Part shown: in pieces, positions 6,542 through 13,692 of the stretch
Layout of the letters: every line of letters begins with the position of its first letter
How positions within the stretch are numbered: position 1 is the first letter of the stretch
Source: Neisseria perflava
Lineage (GTDB): Bacteria > Pseudomonadota > Gammaproteobacteria > Burkholderiales > Neisseriaceae
Length of the DNA stretch: 37,533 bases
Direction of reading: 5' to 3'
Assembly (NCBI RefSeq): GCF_024170405.1
Contig: NZ_JALJYC010000025.1
Span: forward strand, 1-37,533
Position numbers and translations under genes: made by a program
The notes under the pieces: model-generated
What the model saw: only the letters and a program-made list of their open reading frames with translations
What the model was told of the DNA's origin: nothing
Databases searched by the model: none

Positions 6542-7088
6542 AAGCCACATAGGATTGCGTCATCACCACCGTATTGCTGTTTTTACCCCAAGCCTTTGCG
6601 GTTACGCGGAAAATCGGATTATCGGAAGAATCGAGTTTGATGTATTCGATGATGTAACGGGCATTTTGGCTGGCACCCTTGGCGGTATAGGTCAAGCCGT
6701 TAGTATCAATACATAAAGTATCGCTATCACATTCGCGCTCCCACGCATTGACTGTTGATTCGTTGGAAACGGTAATTTCCATATTGCTGGCGCTGGCGCT
6801 GCTGCTGCCTACCGCCGCGCATAAGCCATTGCTGCAATCTTCGGTAAACTCGGCCTCATCGCCCAAACCCAATACGGCGCTTTCCCCCGCACGCAGCGCC
6901 GCTTCGGATAAAGACATGGCATATTTGCGGTCGGAATCGTTGGAACTAATCCGCTGCTCGGTATTGTAAGATTGGGTTGCCGCCACCACCAGCAAGGCAA
7001 TGACCAACATCATCATCAGCACCATAAAGAGGGCAAAACCTTGCTGCGCTGACGCTTTAGGCGGATTTAAATGGCTCTGTCGGCGCAT
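6534..7088 (-). CDS. pilK: type IV minor pilin PilK (PilX-N domain, GspK-like)
   Basis: A 184-residue prepilin-like protein. After the leader ending in QQG comes FALFMVLMMMLVIALLVVAA, a hydrophobic helix without the usual Glu5, as in PilX/GspK-type tip subunits. NTEQRISSNDSDRKYAMSLSEAALRAGE is the conserved PilX-N stretch. It works with PilH, PilI and PilJ in the priming complex that starts pilus assembly and counters PilT retraction. The operon is tightly packed: its start overlaps the end of pilJ by 22 nt and its stop overlaps the pilX start. Four cysteines in the soluble domain could form disulfides. Confidence 0.88.
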   Translation of the reverse strand: MRRQSHLNPPKASAQQGFALFMVLMMMLVIALLVVAATQSYNTEQRISSNDSDRKYAMSLSEAALRAGESAVLGLGDEAEFTEDCSNGLCAAVGSSSASASNMEITVSNESTVNAWERECDSDTLCIDTNGLTYTAKGASQNARYIIEYIKLDSSDNPIFRVTAKAWGKNSNTVVMTQSYVAYE

Positions 7089-8032
7089 GTATTGCCCCCC
7101 CTGACATTGGTGTCGATATTGTAAACATGAACGGCATTATCGTCATCGGCGCTAATCGAACCGCCGTTAATCACGATACGAATCATCGCCGGTGTCGCGT
7201 CGGTTGATAGGTTAGAAGTGCTGTCAAAAGTTTCGCTGTCGGTCGTTGTCGCGCCGGTCTCCGGGCAGCTGTCGTCGGTAACATCAACATAGCTGATGTC
7301 CCATGATGATACGTCGGCAATCAATAATTGCGGATTGCCCCAACTGCCGTCATCCGCCAACTGTATGCGGAACAGGCCGGTTTGCTCGCCGGAAGTCCCG
7401 ATGGCATAAGCATTGACGGTATAATGCATCACGCCGATGTTGCCGTCATCGGTAGAACCGCTCAAACCTAAAGCGCTGCGTATTCCGGCTGCGGTTGTCG
7501 GCGTTTCAGACGGCCGCGTAATGGTAGAACAGGTGCTGAATACCGCCGGTGCGCCGCTGGTAATCTCGCTGCCGATGGCGTCGATATTGCCCGAGTCCAC
7601 ACCGTATTGGAACAATAAAACGCTGCTGCTCGGGGTAAAATTATCCGCGCTGAAATCAGAAGCAGACAACTCTTTTACCGGAATCAGCGCCGCTGTCGTA
7701 TCACTTGAACCGTAAGGCGCCAAATTCAAGCCCTGCACCGATGCCCCCACATCATTCAACACCGCTTCAGCCGTATAAGCCGACATATTGAAACAGCCGA
7801 AACTGCCCGCCATATGTGCATCCCGCGCAATCAGGTTGGTGGCGTTGCGTAAATCCTGCTGCACATTGACACGGCCGCTCGCCGCCGTATTCAGATTGCG
7901 TGCAGTAAAATAGGTAGAGGTTACGGCAATCAGCACAATCATGCTCAACGCGCTGGCCACCAAAAACTCAATCAAGCTGAAACCCTGTATCTGCTGTTTT
8001 ATTGGCGAATAAGCCGGATATTTTTTATTCAT
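7067..8032 (-). CDS. pilJ: type IV minor pilin PilJ (PilW family)
   Basis: A 321-residue protein, the largest pilin of the operon. The leader ends in QIQG before FSLIEFLVASALSMIVLIAV, with Glu5 present. DLRNATNLIARDAHMAGSFGC is the conserved PilW-family region. The start is placed at the ATG at 8032; a TTG at 8038 is possible but weaker. It sits 2 nt after the pilI stop. PilW/GspJ-like subunits belong to the pilus tip complex. A DUS core lies inside the gene (7504-7515 region, GTTTCAGACGGCC). Confidence 0.88.
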   Translation of the reverse strand: MNKKYPAYSPIKQQIQGFSLIEFLVASALSMIVLIAVTSTYFTARNLNTAASGRVNVQQDLRNATNLIARDAHMAGSFGCFNMSAYTAEAVLNDVGASVQGLNLAPYGSSDTTAALIPVKELSASDFSADNFTPSSSVLLFQYGVDSGNIDAIGSEITSGAPAVFSTCSTITRPSETPTTAAGIRSALGLSGSTDDGNIGVMHYTVNAYAIGTSGEQTGLFRIQLADDGSWGNPQLLIADVSSWDISYVDVTDDSCPETGATTTDSETFDSTSNLSTDATPAMIRIVINGGSISADDDNAVHVYNIDTNVRGGNTCADRAI

Positions 8033-8034
8033 TT

Positions 8035-8676
8035 TCAATCCGCAACCCTGGCTTGGTAAGTATAAACAACATAATTTCCGGAAACACTCAAATTATTATT
8101 CGATGTATCATCATCACTGGTTTCCATATCAGCCAACCAAGCCACTTTGACCACGGTCGTGCCGCTGTTACCATCGCAATTAAAATCCACGCTGCCATCG
8201 GCGTAGGTTGGCGTTGCCCCGGAAGTATCTTGGCAAATGGAAAAATACACCTTGGCTTCCGGTAACGCGGCGTAAAGGCCGTTGCTGAACTGGCAGATTT
8301 GCGCTGTTGCCAGAGTTGCTTTGCTCATACCGGTGGTGTAAGCGGGCGAACAAGAAGCCGCCGCCTGCGAATCTGTCAGATAACGGGTATAGGATTTGTC
8401 TGTCCAGCCGGTTACGCTACCGGAAGAATCGGTTGCCGCCGACAGGGTCGGATTAATCAGCATGCCCTCAATCAAATTCTGCGTAATTTGGGAAACAACG
8501 GTCTGCCCTTCCGCTTCGCGCACGCCGGAAGCGGTGCGCAGTTGTACCGCCAGCAAAGCCAGTACGCCGATGGACAAGACAAACATCGCCACCAAAACTT
8601 CAATCAGCGTCATCCCTGCTTCGGCAGCGTTCAGACGGCCTTCAGACGGCTGTAAAAAGCGTGTTTTCATGGTCAT
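8035..8676 (-). CDS. pilI: type IV minor pilin PilI (PilV family)
   Basis: A 213-residue prepilin with a 21-residue leader ending in EAG before MTLIEVLVAMFVLSIGVLAL (Glu5 present). The first mature residue is Met rather than Phe, which is usual in PilV/GspI subunits. The start at 8676 is chosen since longer forms would begin inside pilH. Part of the leader is encoded by two DUS lying back to back (8630-8650), giving PSEGRLNA. Residues RTASGVREAEGQTVVSQIT are typical of the PilV family. It is placed 10 nt after pilH and 2 nt before pilJ. Confidence 0.87.
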   Translation of the reverse strand: MTMKTRFLQPSEGRLNAAEAGMTLIEVLVAMFVLSIGVLALLAVQLRTASGVREAEGQTVVSQITQNLIEGMLINPTLSAATDSSGSVTGWTDKSYTRYLTDSQAAASCSPAYTTGMSKATLATAQICQFSNGLYAALPEAKVYFSICQDTSGATPTYADGSVDFNCDGNSGTTVVKVAWLADMETSDDDTSNNNLSVSGNYVVYTYQARVAD

Positions 8677-8686
8677 TTTATTGTCA

Positions 8687-9352
8687 TTAGGATTCGGGAT
8701 ATTCGCACAAAGTGCGGGTATCGGATTTGGCGCACACTTCCACCCGGCCGCTGCTGTCAATCAGCACCACGCTGGCGCGGGTGGCTTTTTCGTCATCGGT
8801 ATCGGCGTTGTAATCGGTCAAGGCGATTTTGACATAGCCTTGGGCGATGTTGAAGCTGCTCTTTTCCCCCATTGCCGTGCTGTAACCAAATGTGCCATCC
8901 GGGTAATATGCCCAAATATTATTGCTACCGCTGGTACACTCGCCTGAAAAATCGCAGGTTTGAAAAGTATAGGCTACTTTTTGGGTATCGGTACTCGGCG
9001 TTAGGATTAAGGTACGCAGGGAAATATCGTTGTCATCGCTGTCGTAGTCTTCATCGCTATTAACATCGGCAAAGGCAAACATGCCCTGATTGATGTATTT
9101 GAGACTGCATTGGCTTTGCGCTTTGCCGTCTGATTTGATTTGCGCCGGGCAGACATACACGGGCAGATTCAGGCGCACGGCTTCGCCACGGGCAAAACGC
9201 AGCAGGTTGGCGATTTGTTCGGCTTGGGTAGCGGCGCGGCGCGAAGAGAGCCATTGGTTGAAATTGGGAAAAGCGATAATGGCCATGATTGCGGTAATGG
9301 CAATCACGACCAAAAGTTCGATAAGGGTAAAACCTTTGGATTGCTCAGGCAT
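8687..9352 (-). CDS. pilH: type IV minor pilin PilH (FimT/GspH family)
   Basis: A 221-residue prepilin. A short leader MPEQSKG is followed by FTLIELLVVIAITAIMAIIA with Glu5. The pattern SSRRAATQAEQIANLLRFARGEAVRLNLPVYVC is characteristic of the FimT/GspH domain, and the C-terminal half carries several cysteines (TCDFSGEC, EVCAK, LCEYPES). The ATG at 9352 is preferred because it gives a normal leader; an upstream ATG at 9436 would add 28 unlikely residues. It is the first pilin gene after dnaB, as in the gonococcal dnaB-pilHIJKL locus. FimT-family proteins can bind DNA during uptake in some species; whether this one does is unknown. Confidence 0.88.
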   Translation of the reverse strand: MPEQSKGFTLIELLVVIAITAIMAIIAFPNFNQWLSSRRAATQAEQIANLLRFARGEAVRLNLPVYVCPAQIKSDGKAQSQCSLKYINQGMFAFADVNSDEDYDSDDNDISLRTLILTPSTDTQKVAYTFQTCDFSGECTSGSNNIWAYYPDGTFGYSTAMGEKSSFNIAQGYVKIALTDYNADTDDEKATRASVVLIDSSGRVEVCAKSDTRTLCEYPES

Positions 9353-9486
9353 GGGTATCCGGTCAGTAAAACGTATTGGGGTAATGTGTGTAGGTATTTT
9401 TAATATTGGCGGGTGCATGTATTTGCACCAAGCCATTCTAAACGATAATGCCGTCTGATACCTAAAGAAATATGAAATCCGCTTGT

Positions 9487-9498
9487 TTCAGACGGCCT
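9487..9498 (-). other. DNA uptake sequence between dnaB and pilH
   Basis: TTCAGACGGCCT, unpaired apart from a degenerate GCCGTCTGAT about 40 bp away at 9450. It lies in the 153-bp gap between the dnaB stop and the pilH start, where a promoter for the pilin operon could also sit; I see no clear one. Confidence 0.85.
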
Positions 9499-9505
9499 TT
9501 GTGTC

Positions 9506-10912
9506 TCAATCTTCCATCAAAGCAGATTCGGGTACATACGCGGCGTTGTCGAATTTGGTAAATTGTCCCATCCAGGTCAGGAATACTTTACCGGTCGGGC
9601 CGTTACGGTGTTTGCCGATAATACATTCGGCCAGGCCTTTTACCGGCGACTCGGGATTATAGTATTCGTCGCGGTACATAAACATAATCAAATCCGCGTC
9701 CTGCTCGATGGCGCCCGATTCGCGCAAGTCGGACATCATCGGACGCTTGTCGGTACGCTGCTCAACGGTACGGCTCAACTGCGACAGGGCAATGACGGGC
9801 ACTTGCAATTCTTTGGCCAAAGCCTTGAGCGAACGGGAAATTTCGCCCAACTCGGAAGCGCGGTTGTCGCTGCGGCCGGAGCCTGACATCAGTTGCAGGT
9901 AGTCGATAACAATCAAGCCCAATTTGCCGTTGTATTGGCGTGCCAAACGGCGAGCGCGGGCGCGCAATTCCAGCGCGGTCAGGCCGGGGGTTTCGTCGAT
10001 ATACATCGGCGCGTCGGAAAGTTTGACCACGGCTTCGTTTAGACGCGCCCAATGTTCGTCCTGCAGGCGGCCGGTTTTCAGCACATGCTGATCGAGGCGG
10101 CCGACAGAGCCGAGCATACGCATGACCAGCTGCGCCCCGCCCATCTCCATGGAAAACACGGCCACTGGCAGTTTGTTTTCCACCGCCACATGCTCGGCGA
10201 TATTGATGGAAAACGCGGTTTTACCCATAGACGGGCGGCCGGCCACAATCACCAAATCGCCCGGCTGCAGGCCGGAAGTTTTTTTGTCCAAATCAATAAA
10301 GCCGGTGGATACGCCGGTCACTTCGTCGGGATTGTCGCGCGAATACAGCATGTCGATACGCTGCACCACTTCTTCCAGCAGCGTCGGCATATCCAAAAAG
10401 CCTTGTTTGGATTTGGCGGTACTTTCGGCGATTTGAAACACGGCGTTTTCCGCTTCATCCAAAAGCTGCCCCGCGTCGCGCCCTTGCGGATTGTAGGCAT
10501 TGCGGGCGATTTCCGTACCCACTTCCGCCAGCTGGCGCATAATCGAACGCTCGCGCACAATCTCGGCATAGCGGCGGATGTTGGCGGCAGAGGGCGTATT
10601 TTGCGCCAGCGTAATCAGGTAGTTAAATCCGCCCGCCGCTTCCAATTCGTCATTACGCTCCAAGGCTTCCTGCACGGTAATCACGTCGGCCGGACGGTGC
10701 TCGTTAATCAGCTTGGAAATGGCGCGGAAAATCAGGCGGTGTTCGTGGCGGTAGAAATCTTCGCCACCGACCACATCGACAATGCGGTCAAACGCCGCAT
10801 TCTCCAGCAGCAAGCCGCCCAATACCGACTGCTCGGCCTCCATCGAATGCGGCGGCAGCGACAGGGCGCTGACTTCGCGGTCTTCAGACGGCATATCGGG
10901 ATAATCGTTCAT
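9506..10912 (-). CDS. dnaB: replicative DNA helicase DnaB
   Basis: A 468-residue hexameric helicase that unwinds DNA at the replication fork. The N-terminal DnaB domain (SMEAEQSVLGGLLLENAAFD) is followed by a RecA-type motor domain with Walker A GRPSMGKT, Walker B LIVIDYLQLM, and ELGEISRSLKALAKELQVPVIALSQLSR. The start at 10912 is set by GAGGAGC at 10921-10927, 8 nt upstream; an earlier ATG at 10933 lacks such support. No intein is present. Placement directly upstream of the minor pilins is conserved in Neisseria. A DUS core overlaps codons for MPSED near the N-terminus. Confidence 0.97.
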   Translation of the reverse strand: MNDYPDMPSEDREVSALSLPPHSMEAEQSVLGGLLLENAAFDRIVDVVGGEDFYRHEHRLIFRAISKLINEHRPADVITVQEALERNDELEAAGGFNYLITLAQNTPSAANIRRYAEIVRERSIMRQLAEVGTEIARNAYNPQGRDAGQLLDEAENAVFQIAESTAKSKQGFLDMPTLLEEVVQRIDMLYSRDNPDEVTGVSTGFIDLDKKTSGLQPGDLVIVAGRPSMGKTAFSINIAEHVAVENKLPVAVFSMEMGGAQLVMRMLGSVGRLDQHVLKTGRLQDEHWARLNEAVVKLSDAPMYIDETPGLTALELRARARRLARQYNGKLGLIVIDYLQLMSGSGRSDNRASELGEISRSLKALAKELQVPVIALSQLSRTVEQRTDKRPMMSDLRESGAIEQDADLIMFMYRDEYYNPESPVKGLAECIIGKHRNGPTGKVFLTWMGQFTKFDNAAYVPESALMED

Positions 10913-10953
10913 GGCGGCATGCTCCTCACACAAGCGGAAAAATCAGAAGCGGT

Positions 10954-10959
10954 ATTATA
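10954..10959 (-). promoter_or_regulatory. candidate -10 box for dnaB
   Basis: TATAAT on the minus strand, 41 nt before the dnaB ATG. No convincing -35 lies 17 bp upstream, where the inverted DUS hairpin begins. Confidence 0.35.
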
Positions 10960-10964
10960 GCGCA

Positions 10965-11009
10965 AGGCCGTCTGAAAAGCCGTAAAACAAACGGATTTTC
11001 AGACGGCCT
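10965..11009. terminator. inverted DUS pair upstream of dnaB
   Basis: AGGCCGTCTGAAAAGCCGT (from 10965) pairs with ACGGATTTTCAGACGGCCT (to 11009) with one mismatch. It separates dnaB from the repeat region and the aldehyde dehydrogenase, and would stop minus-strand transcription coming from that gene. Confidence 0.75.
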
Positions 11010-11011
11010 CG

Positions 11012-11364
11012 GGGTTTGTTGGCGTTTCATCTGCGGCATCCGGTAAAAAAATGCGTCTGCTACGTTAAAAATGCTCGCAAGGTGTTCACAACCTTGCTGC
11101 GCTGGCGGGTTTTATAGTCGTTCCAATTTAGTCTGATACAGCGTTGCTGCGCCTTGCTCAAAGAGGGGGCTTGGCTAAGCTGCCGAAGCAGCAAGTCTCG
11201 CCGACCCGTACTATTTGTACTGTCTGCAGCTTGCTGCCTTGTCTCAAACTAAATTGAAACAACTATACTAGCGTAGCGTGTAAAACCGCTCTCTTTGAGT
11301 ACTTGCCTTGTATCCGCGCTTTTTTGCTCGAAACCCTACTTCGTGGATGAAACGCCAACAGACC
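11012..11364. repeat. long palindromic repeat copy A, interrupted by a Correia-like element
   Basis: Termini GTTGGCGTTTCATC (from 11018) and GATGAAACGCCAAC (to 11359) are exact inverted repeats. Inside, AAATGCTCGCAAGGTGTT (11069-11086), CAACCTTGCTGCGCT (to 11103) and CCTTGTATCCGCGCTTTTTT (about 11306-11325) match copies B and C read in the opposite direction. Without the 155-bp insert at 11113-11267 the unit would be about 190-200 bp. Its right terminus ends 3 nt from the aldehyde dehydrogenase stop codon. No gene is seen in this stretch. Confidence 0.75.
11113..11267. mobile_element. Correia-like element (CREE/NEMIS), full length
   Basis: A 155-bp unit bounded by TATAGTCGTTCCAATTTAGT and, reversed, TATAGTTGTTTCAATTTAGT. 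Inside are the hallmark Correia segments: a GCGTTGCTGCGCCTTGCTCA arm, and CCGTACTATTTGTACTGTCT followed by GCAGCTTGCTGCCTTGTCTC. Length and 5'-TATA ends equal those of full-length Correia repeat enclosed elements of pathogenic Neisseria, though the termini here (TATAGTYGTTYCAA) differ from the usual TATAGTGGATTAA. CREEs are non-autonomous, duplicate a TA target, and can carry promoters or be cut by RNase III. Confidence 0.8.
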
Positions 11365-11367
11365 TTC

Positions 11368-12711
11368 TTATTTCTGCCAATAGGTTTTGACATTGACAAA
11401 CTCATACAACCCAAATTCCGACAATTCGCGCCCGTAACCCGAATCTTTTACCCCGCCGAAAGGCAGGCGCAGGTCGCTGCTGGTATGGCGGTTGACAAAC
11501 ACCGAACCGGCTTGGATTTTTTCGGCATAACCCCAAGCCGCTTCAGTATCGGCGGAATAAATCGTTGCGCCCAAGCCGAAGGGAGAATCGTTAGCCAGCG
11601 CAACCGCGTGTCCGGTACTATCCGCACGCAAAATCATCGCCACCGGGCCGAACACTTCTTCATGATACACGCGGCAGCGCGGATTGACTTTGTCCAATAC
11701 CGTAGCAGGATAAAACCAGCCCGCCCCCTCGGGCATTTTGCCGCCAATCAAGCATTCCGCGCCGTTATCTAACGCGTCGCGCACCTGCTCGTGTACGCTT
11801 TGGCGCAAGTCGGCGCGGTGCAGCGGTGCCAGCGTGGTCTCGGGCTGTTTCGGATCGCCCGTTTTCAGTTTGGCGCATTCGGCCAAAAACAGCGGAATAA
11901 AACGGTCGGCAATTTCATTGCACACGATAATCCGTTTCGCTGCATTACACGACTGCCCCGCATCGCGGAAACGCGAATAGCAGGCCTCTCTCGCCGCCTG
12001 CGCCAAATCCGCGTCAGGCAAAACGATAACGGCATTGCTGCCGCCCAACTCCAACACGCTTTTTTTCAGATGGCGTCCGGCATGGGCGGCCAGATGGCGG
12101 CCGGTACGGGTGGAGCCGGTAAACGCCATTGCGTCGGCAGCGGCAATGGCTTGCAGGGTATCGTCGTTGTCCAACCAAGCGGGAATCATGGGCAGACTGT
12201 CGCCGATAAGCTCAAACAAGGCCGCCGTTACCCGCCCCACGCTCGGCGCGGGCTTGACCGCGCAGGCATTGCCCGCACACAAGGCGGGCACGGCAAACCG
12301 CAAAACCTGCCATACGGGATAGTTCCACGGCATGACCGCCAACACCACACCCAAAGGCTCGAAACGTACCTGACTCAAACTGGCTTGGGTGGCGATGGTT
12401 TTGTGTGCCAAGAGTTCGGGTGCCAGGCGCACATAATAGCGGATTAAATCGACGGATTTATTCAGCTCTGCGCGGCATTCGTGCAGACAGCGTCCCACTT
12501 CCTCACACACCATTTCCGCCAAACGCTCTTTTTCTGCATCCAAGCGGTCGGCAAATTGGTTGAGTAACGCTGTGCGCTGGGTCACGCTGAGGGCGGCAAA
12601 CTGCTGCTGGCGGGTGCGTAATTGGGTCAGCGCGGCAGCAAAATCCGGCCACGGCTGAAACGGCCGTTGGTAAAGTTCCTCTCCGTTAAAGGCATTGATA
12701 CTGTGAAACAT
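11368..12711 (-). CDS. NAD(P)-dependent aldehyde dehydrogenase, succinate-semialdehyde type (Sad/YneI-like)
   Basis: A 447-residue cytosolic dehydrogenase. Catalytic residues are Glu221 in LELGGSNAVIV and Cys255 in DAGQSCNAAKR; VMPWNYPVWQ (127-136) and AFTGSTRTGR (196-205) build the coenzyme site. The ending PFGGVKDSGYGRELSEFGLYEFVNVKTYW is very like the short succinate-semialdehyde dehydrogenases Sad/YneI. The likely reaction is succinate semialdehyde to succinate, feeding GABA or related carbon into the TCA cycle, though aldehyde range cannot be read from sequence. The ATG at 12711 follows AAGGAGCC; the ATG at 12834 would translate part of a repeat. The gene stands alone, bounded on both sides by inverted copies of a palindromic repeat. 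Confidence 0.9.
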   Translation of the reverse strand: MFHSINAFNGEELYQRPFQPWPDFAAALTQLRTRQQQFAALSVTQRTALLNQFADRLDAEKERLAEMVCEEVGRCLHECRAELNKSVDLIRYYVRLAPELLAHKTIATQASLSQVRFEPLGVVLAVMPWNYPVWQVLRFAVPALCAGNACAVKPAPSVGRVTAALFELIGDSLPMIPAWLDNDDTLQAIAAADAMAFTGSTRTGRHLAAHAGRHLKKSVLELGGSNAVIVLPDADLAQAAREACYSRFRDAGQSCNAAKRIIVCNEIADRFIPLFLAECAKLKTGDPKQPETTLAPLHRADLRQSVHEQVRDALDNGAECLIGGKMPEGAGWFYPATVLDKVNPRCRVYHEEVFGPVAMILRADSTGHAVALANDSPFGLGATIYSADTEAAWGYAEKIQAGSVFVNRHTSSDLRLPFGGVKDSGYGRELSEFGLYEFVNVKTYWQK

Positions 12712-12747
12712 GGCGGCTCCTTTGTGTGTTTTTTTTCTATTATTCAC

Positions 12748-12910
12748 TAGGGTCTGTTGACAATCCATCCGCGAAGCAGATTCTCGAGAGAAAAAGCGCG
12801 GGTGCAAGGCGCATAGCGCAGCAAGGTTGGACACCTTGCGAGCATTTGCAACGCAGCAGCCGTGTTTTTCGCCGAGAAGATGCCGCGTGATGGAATGTCA
12901 ACAGACCCTA
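12748..12910. repeat. long palindromic repeat copy B
   Basis: 163 bp with inverted termini TAGGGTCTGTTGACA and TGTCAACAGACCCTA (one-base differences at most). Internal arms include GCAAGGTTGGACACCTTGCG (12822-12841), itself a hairpin, and GATTCTCGAGAG (12780 region). It ends 36 nt before the aldehyde dehydrogenase ATG, so it lies in that gene's 5' region. Together with the DUS hairpin this fills the 302-bp gap up to marC; no gene is seen. Confidence 0.8.
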
Positions 12911-12912
12911 AT

Positions 12913-12950
12913 AGGCCGTCTGAAAGAAATCCATGTTTTTCAGACGGCCT
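12913..12950. terminator. inverted DUS pair downstream of marC
   Basis: AGGCCGTCTGAA (12913-12924) and TTCAGACGGCCT (12939-12950) with AAA/TTT extension. It is placed to end the minus-strand mre-mrd-marC operon before the aldehyde dehydrogenase. Confidence 0.75.
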
Positions 12951-13003
12951 TGTATTCGGATAAGGATAATATGTTGTTTCAATCAAATTTCGTGCAAAGC
13001 GTT

Positions 13004-13015
13004 TTCAGACGGCCT
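13004..13015 (-). other. DNA uptake sequence overlapping the marC stop codon
   Basis: TTCAGACGGCCT; on the minus strand its leading AG forms the last two bases of the marC TAG stop (13016-13014). Confidence 0.85.
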
Positions 13016-13673
13016 AAGCCGCGAGTTGCGGGAAAATCGACCTTAATCCGGCAACGATAATTTCCACCGACACCGCCGCCAACAGCATGCCCATTACACG
13101 GTTGAGAATGCTTAGGCCGGTATCGCCCAGCCATTTGCTGATTTGGTCGGACGCACGCAAAATCAGATAACAAATCACGCCGACCAACAATCCGGCGGCT
13201 ACAATCGCCAAAATATCGCGGTAGCTTTTGGCAGCAGAGGCATAAATGATGACCGTGGAAATCCCGCCCGGCCCCGCCATCATCGGAATGGCAATCGGCA
13301 CCACCGCCACGGCGGTGGCATTGTGCTTCTGAACCGGTACGGTAATGGCATTATCTTCGCTGGTACCAACATCAGGTTTGGCCGGATTACCATCACCGTT
13401 CATCATTGAGATGGCTATCAGGAAAACTAAAATCCCTCCGCCGACTTGGAACGAACCGACACTAATGCCCAGTAGTTTCAACAAAAAACCGCCCGATATG
13501 GCAAATACCGCGATGACGATAAACACTGTCAACGCCGCCACACCCGCCACTTTACGCCGCTCACGCTTGCTATGGTTGCGGGTCAAGTCCAGATAAATCG
13601 GCAGCGTGGCAAAAGGATTAATCAGCACCATCAGTGCCAAGATAATTTTGGAAATCTCAACACCCAGCTCCAT
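13014..13673 (-). CDS. MarC family integral membrane protein
   Basis: A 219-residue inner-membrane protein with about six hydrophobic segments. It opens ILALMVLINPFATLPIYLDLTRN, the N-P-F/I-x-x-x-P-x-F/Y motif of the MarC/NAAT family, and has the central IPMMAGPGGISTVI motif typical of the second half. The family has been called multiple antibiotic resistance protein or neutral amino acid transporter; resistance was later disproved for E. coli MarC and the substrate is mostly unknown. It starts 19 nt after the rodA stop, so it is probably the last gene of the elongation operon, perhaps only by co-transcription. RBS GGAGGAGTAAT precedes the start. Confidence 0.88.
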   Translation of the reverse strand: MELGVEISKIILALMVLINPFATLPIYLDLTRNHSKRERRKVAGVAALTVFIVIAVFAISGGFLLKLLGISVGSFQVGGGILVFLIAISMMNGDGNPAKPDVGTSEDNAITVPVQKHNATAVAVVPIAIPMMAGPGGISTVIIYASAAKSYRDILAIVAAGLLVGVICYLILRASDQISKWLGDTGLSILNRVMGMLLAAVSVEIIVAGLRSIFPQLAA

Positions 13674-13692
13674 ACATTACTCCTCCCGAAAA

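Noticed and set aside
10052..10960. 302-codon plus-strand frame across dnaB
   Set aside because: Antisense shadow of dnaB with no family features; dnaB is unmistakable on the other strand.
12747..12986. Short frames in repeat copies (also 19230-19573)
   Set aside because: They arise from the palindromic repeat, appear in both strands and several frames, and contain the same repeat-derived peptide words (LARCPTLLRYA, TLRVFVTQQ). They are unlikely genes.
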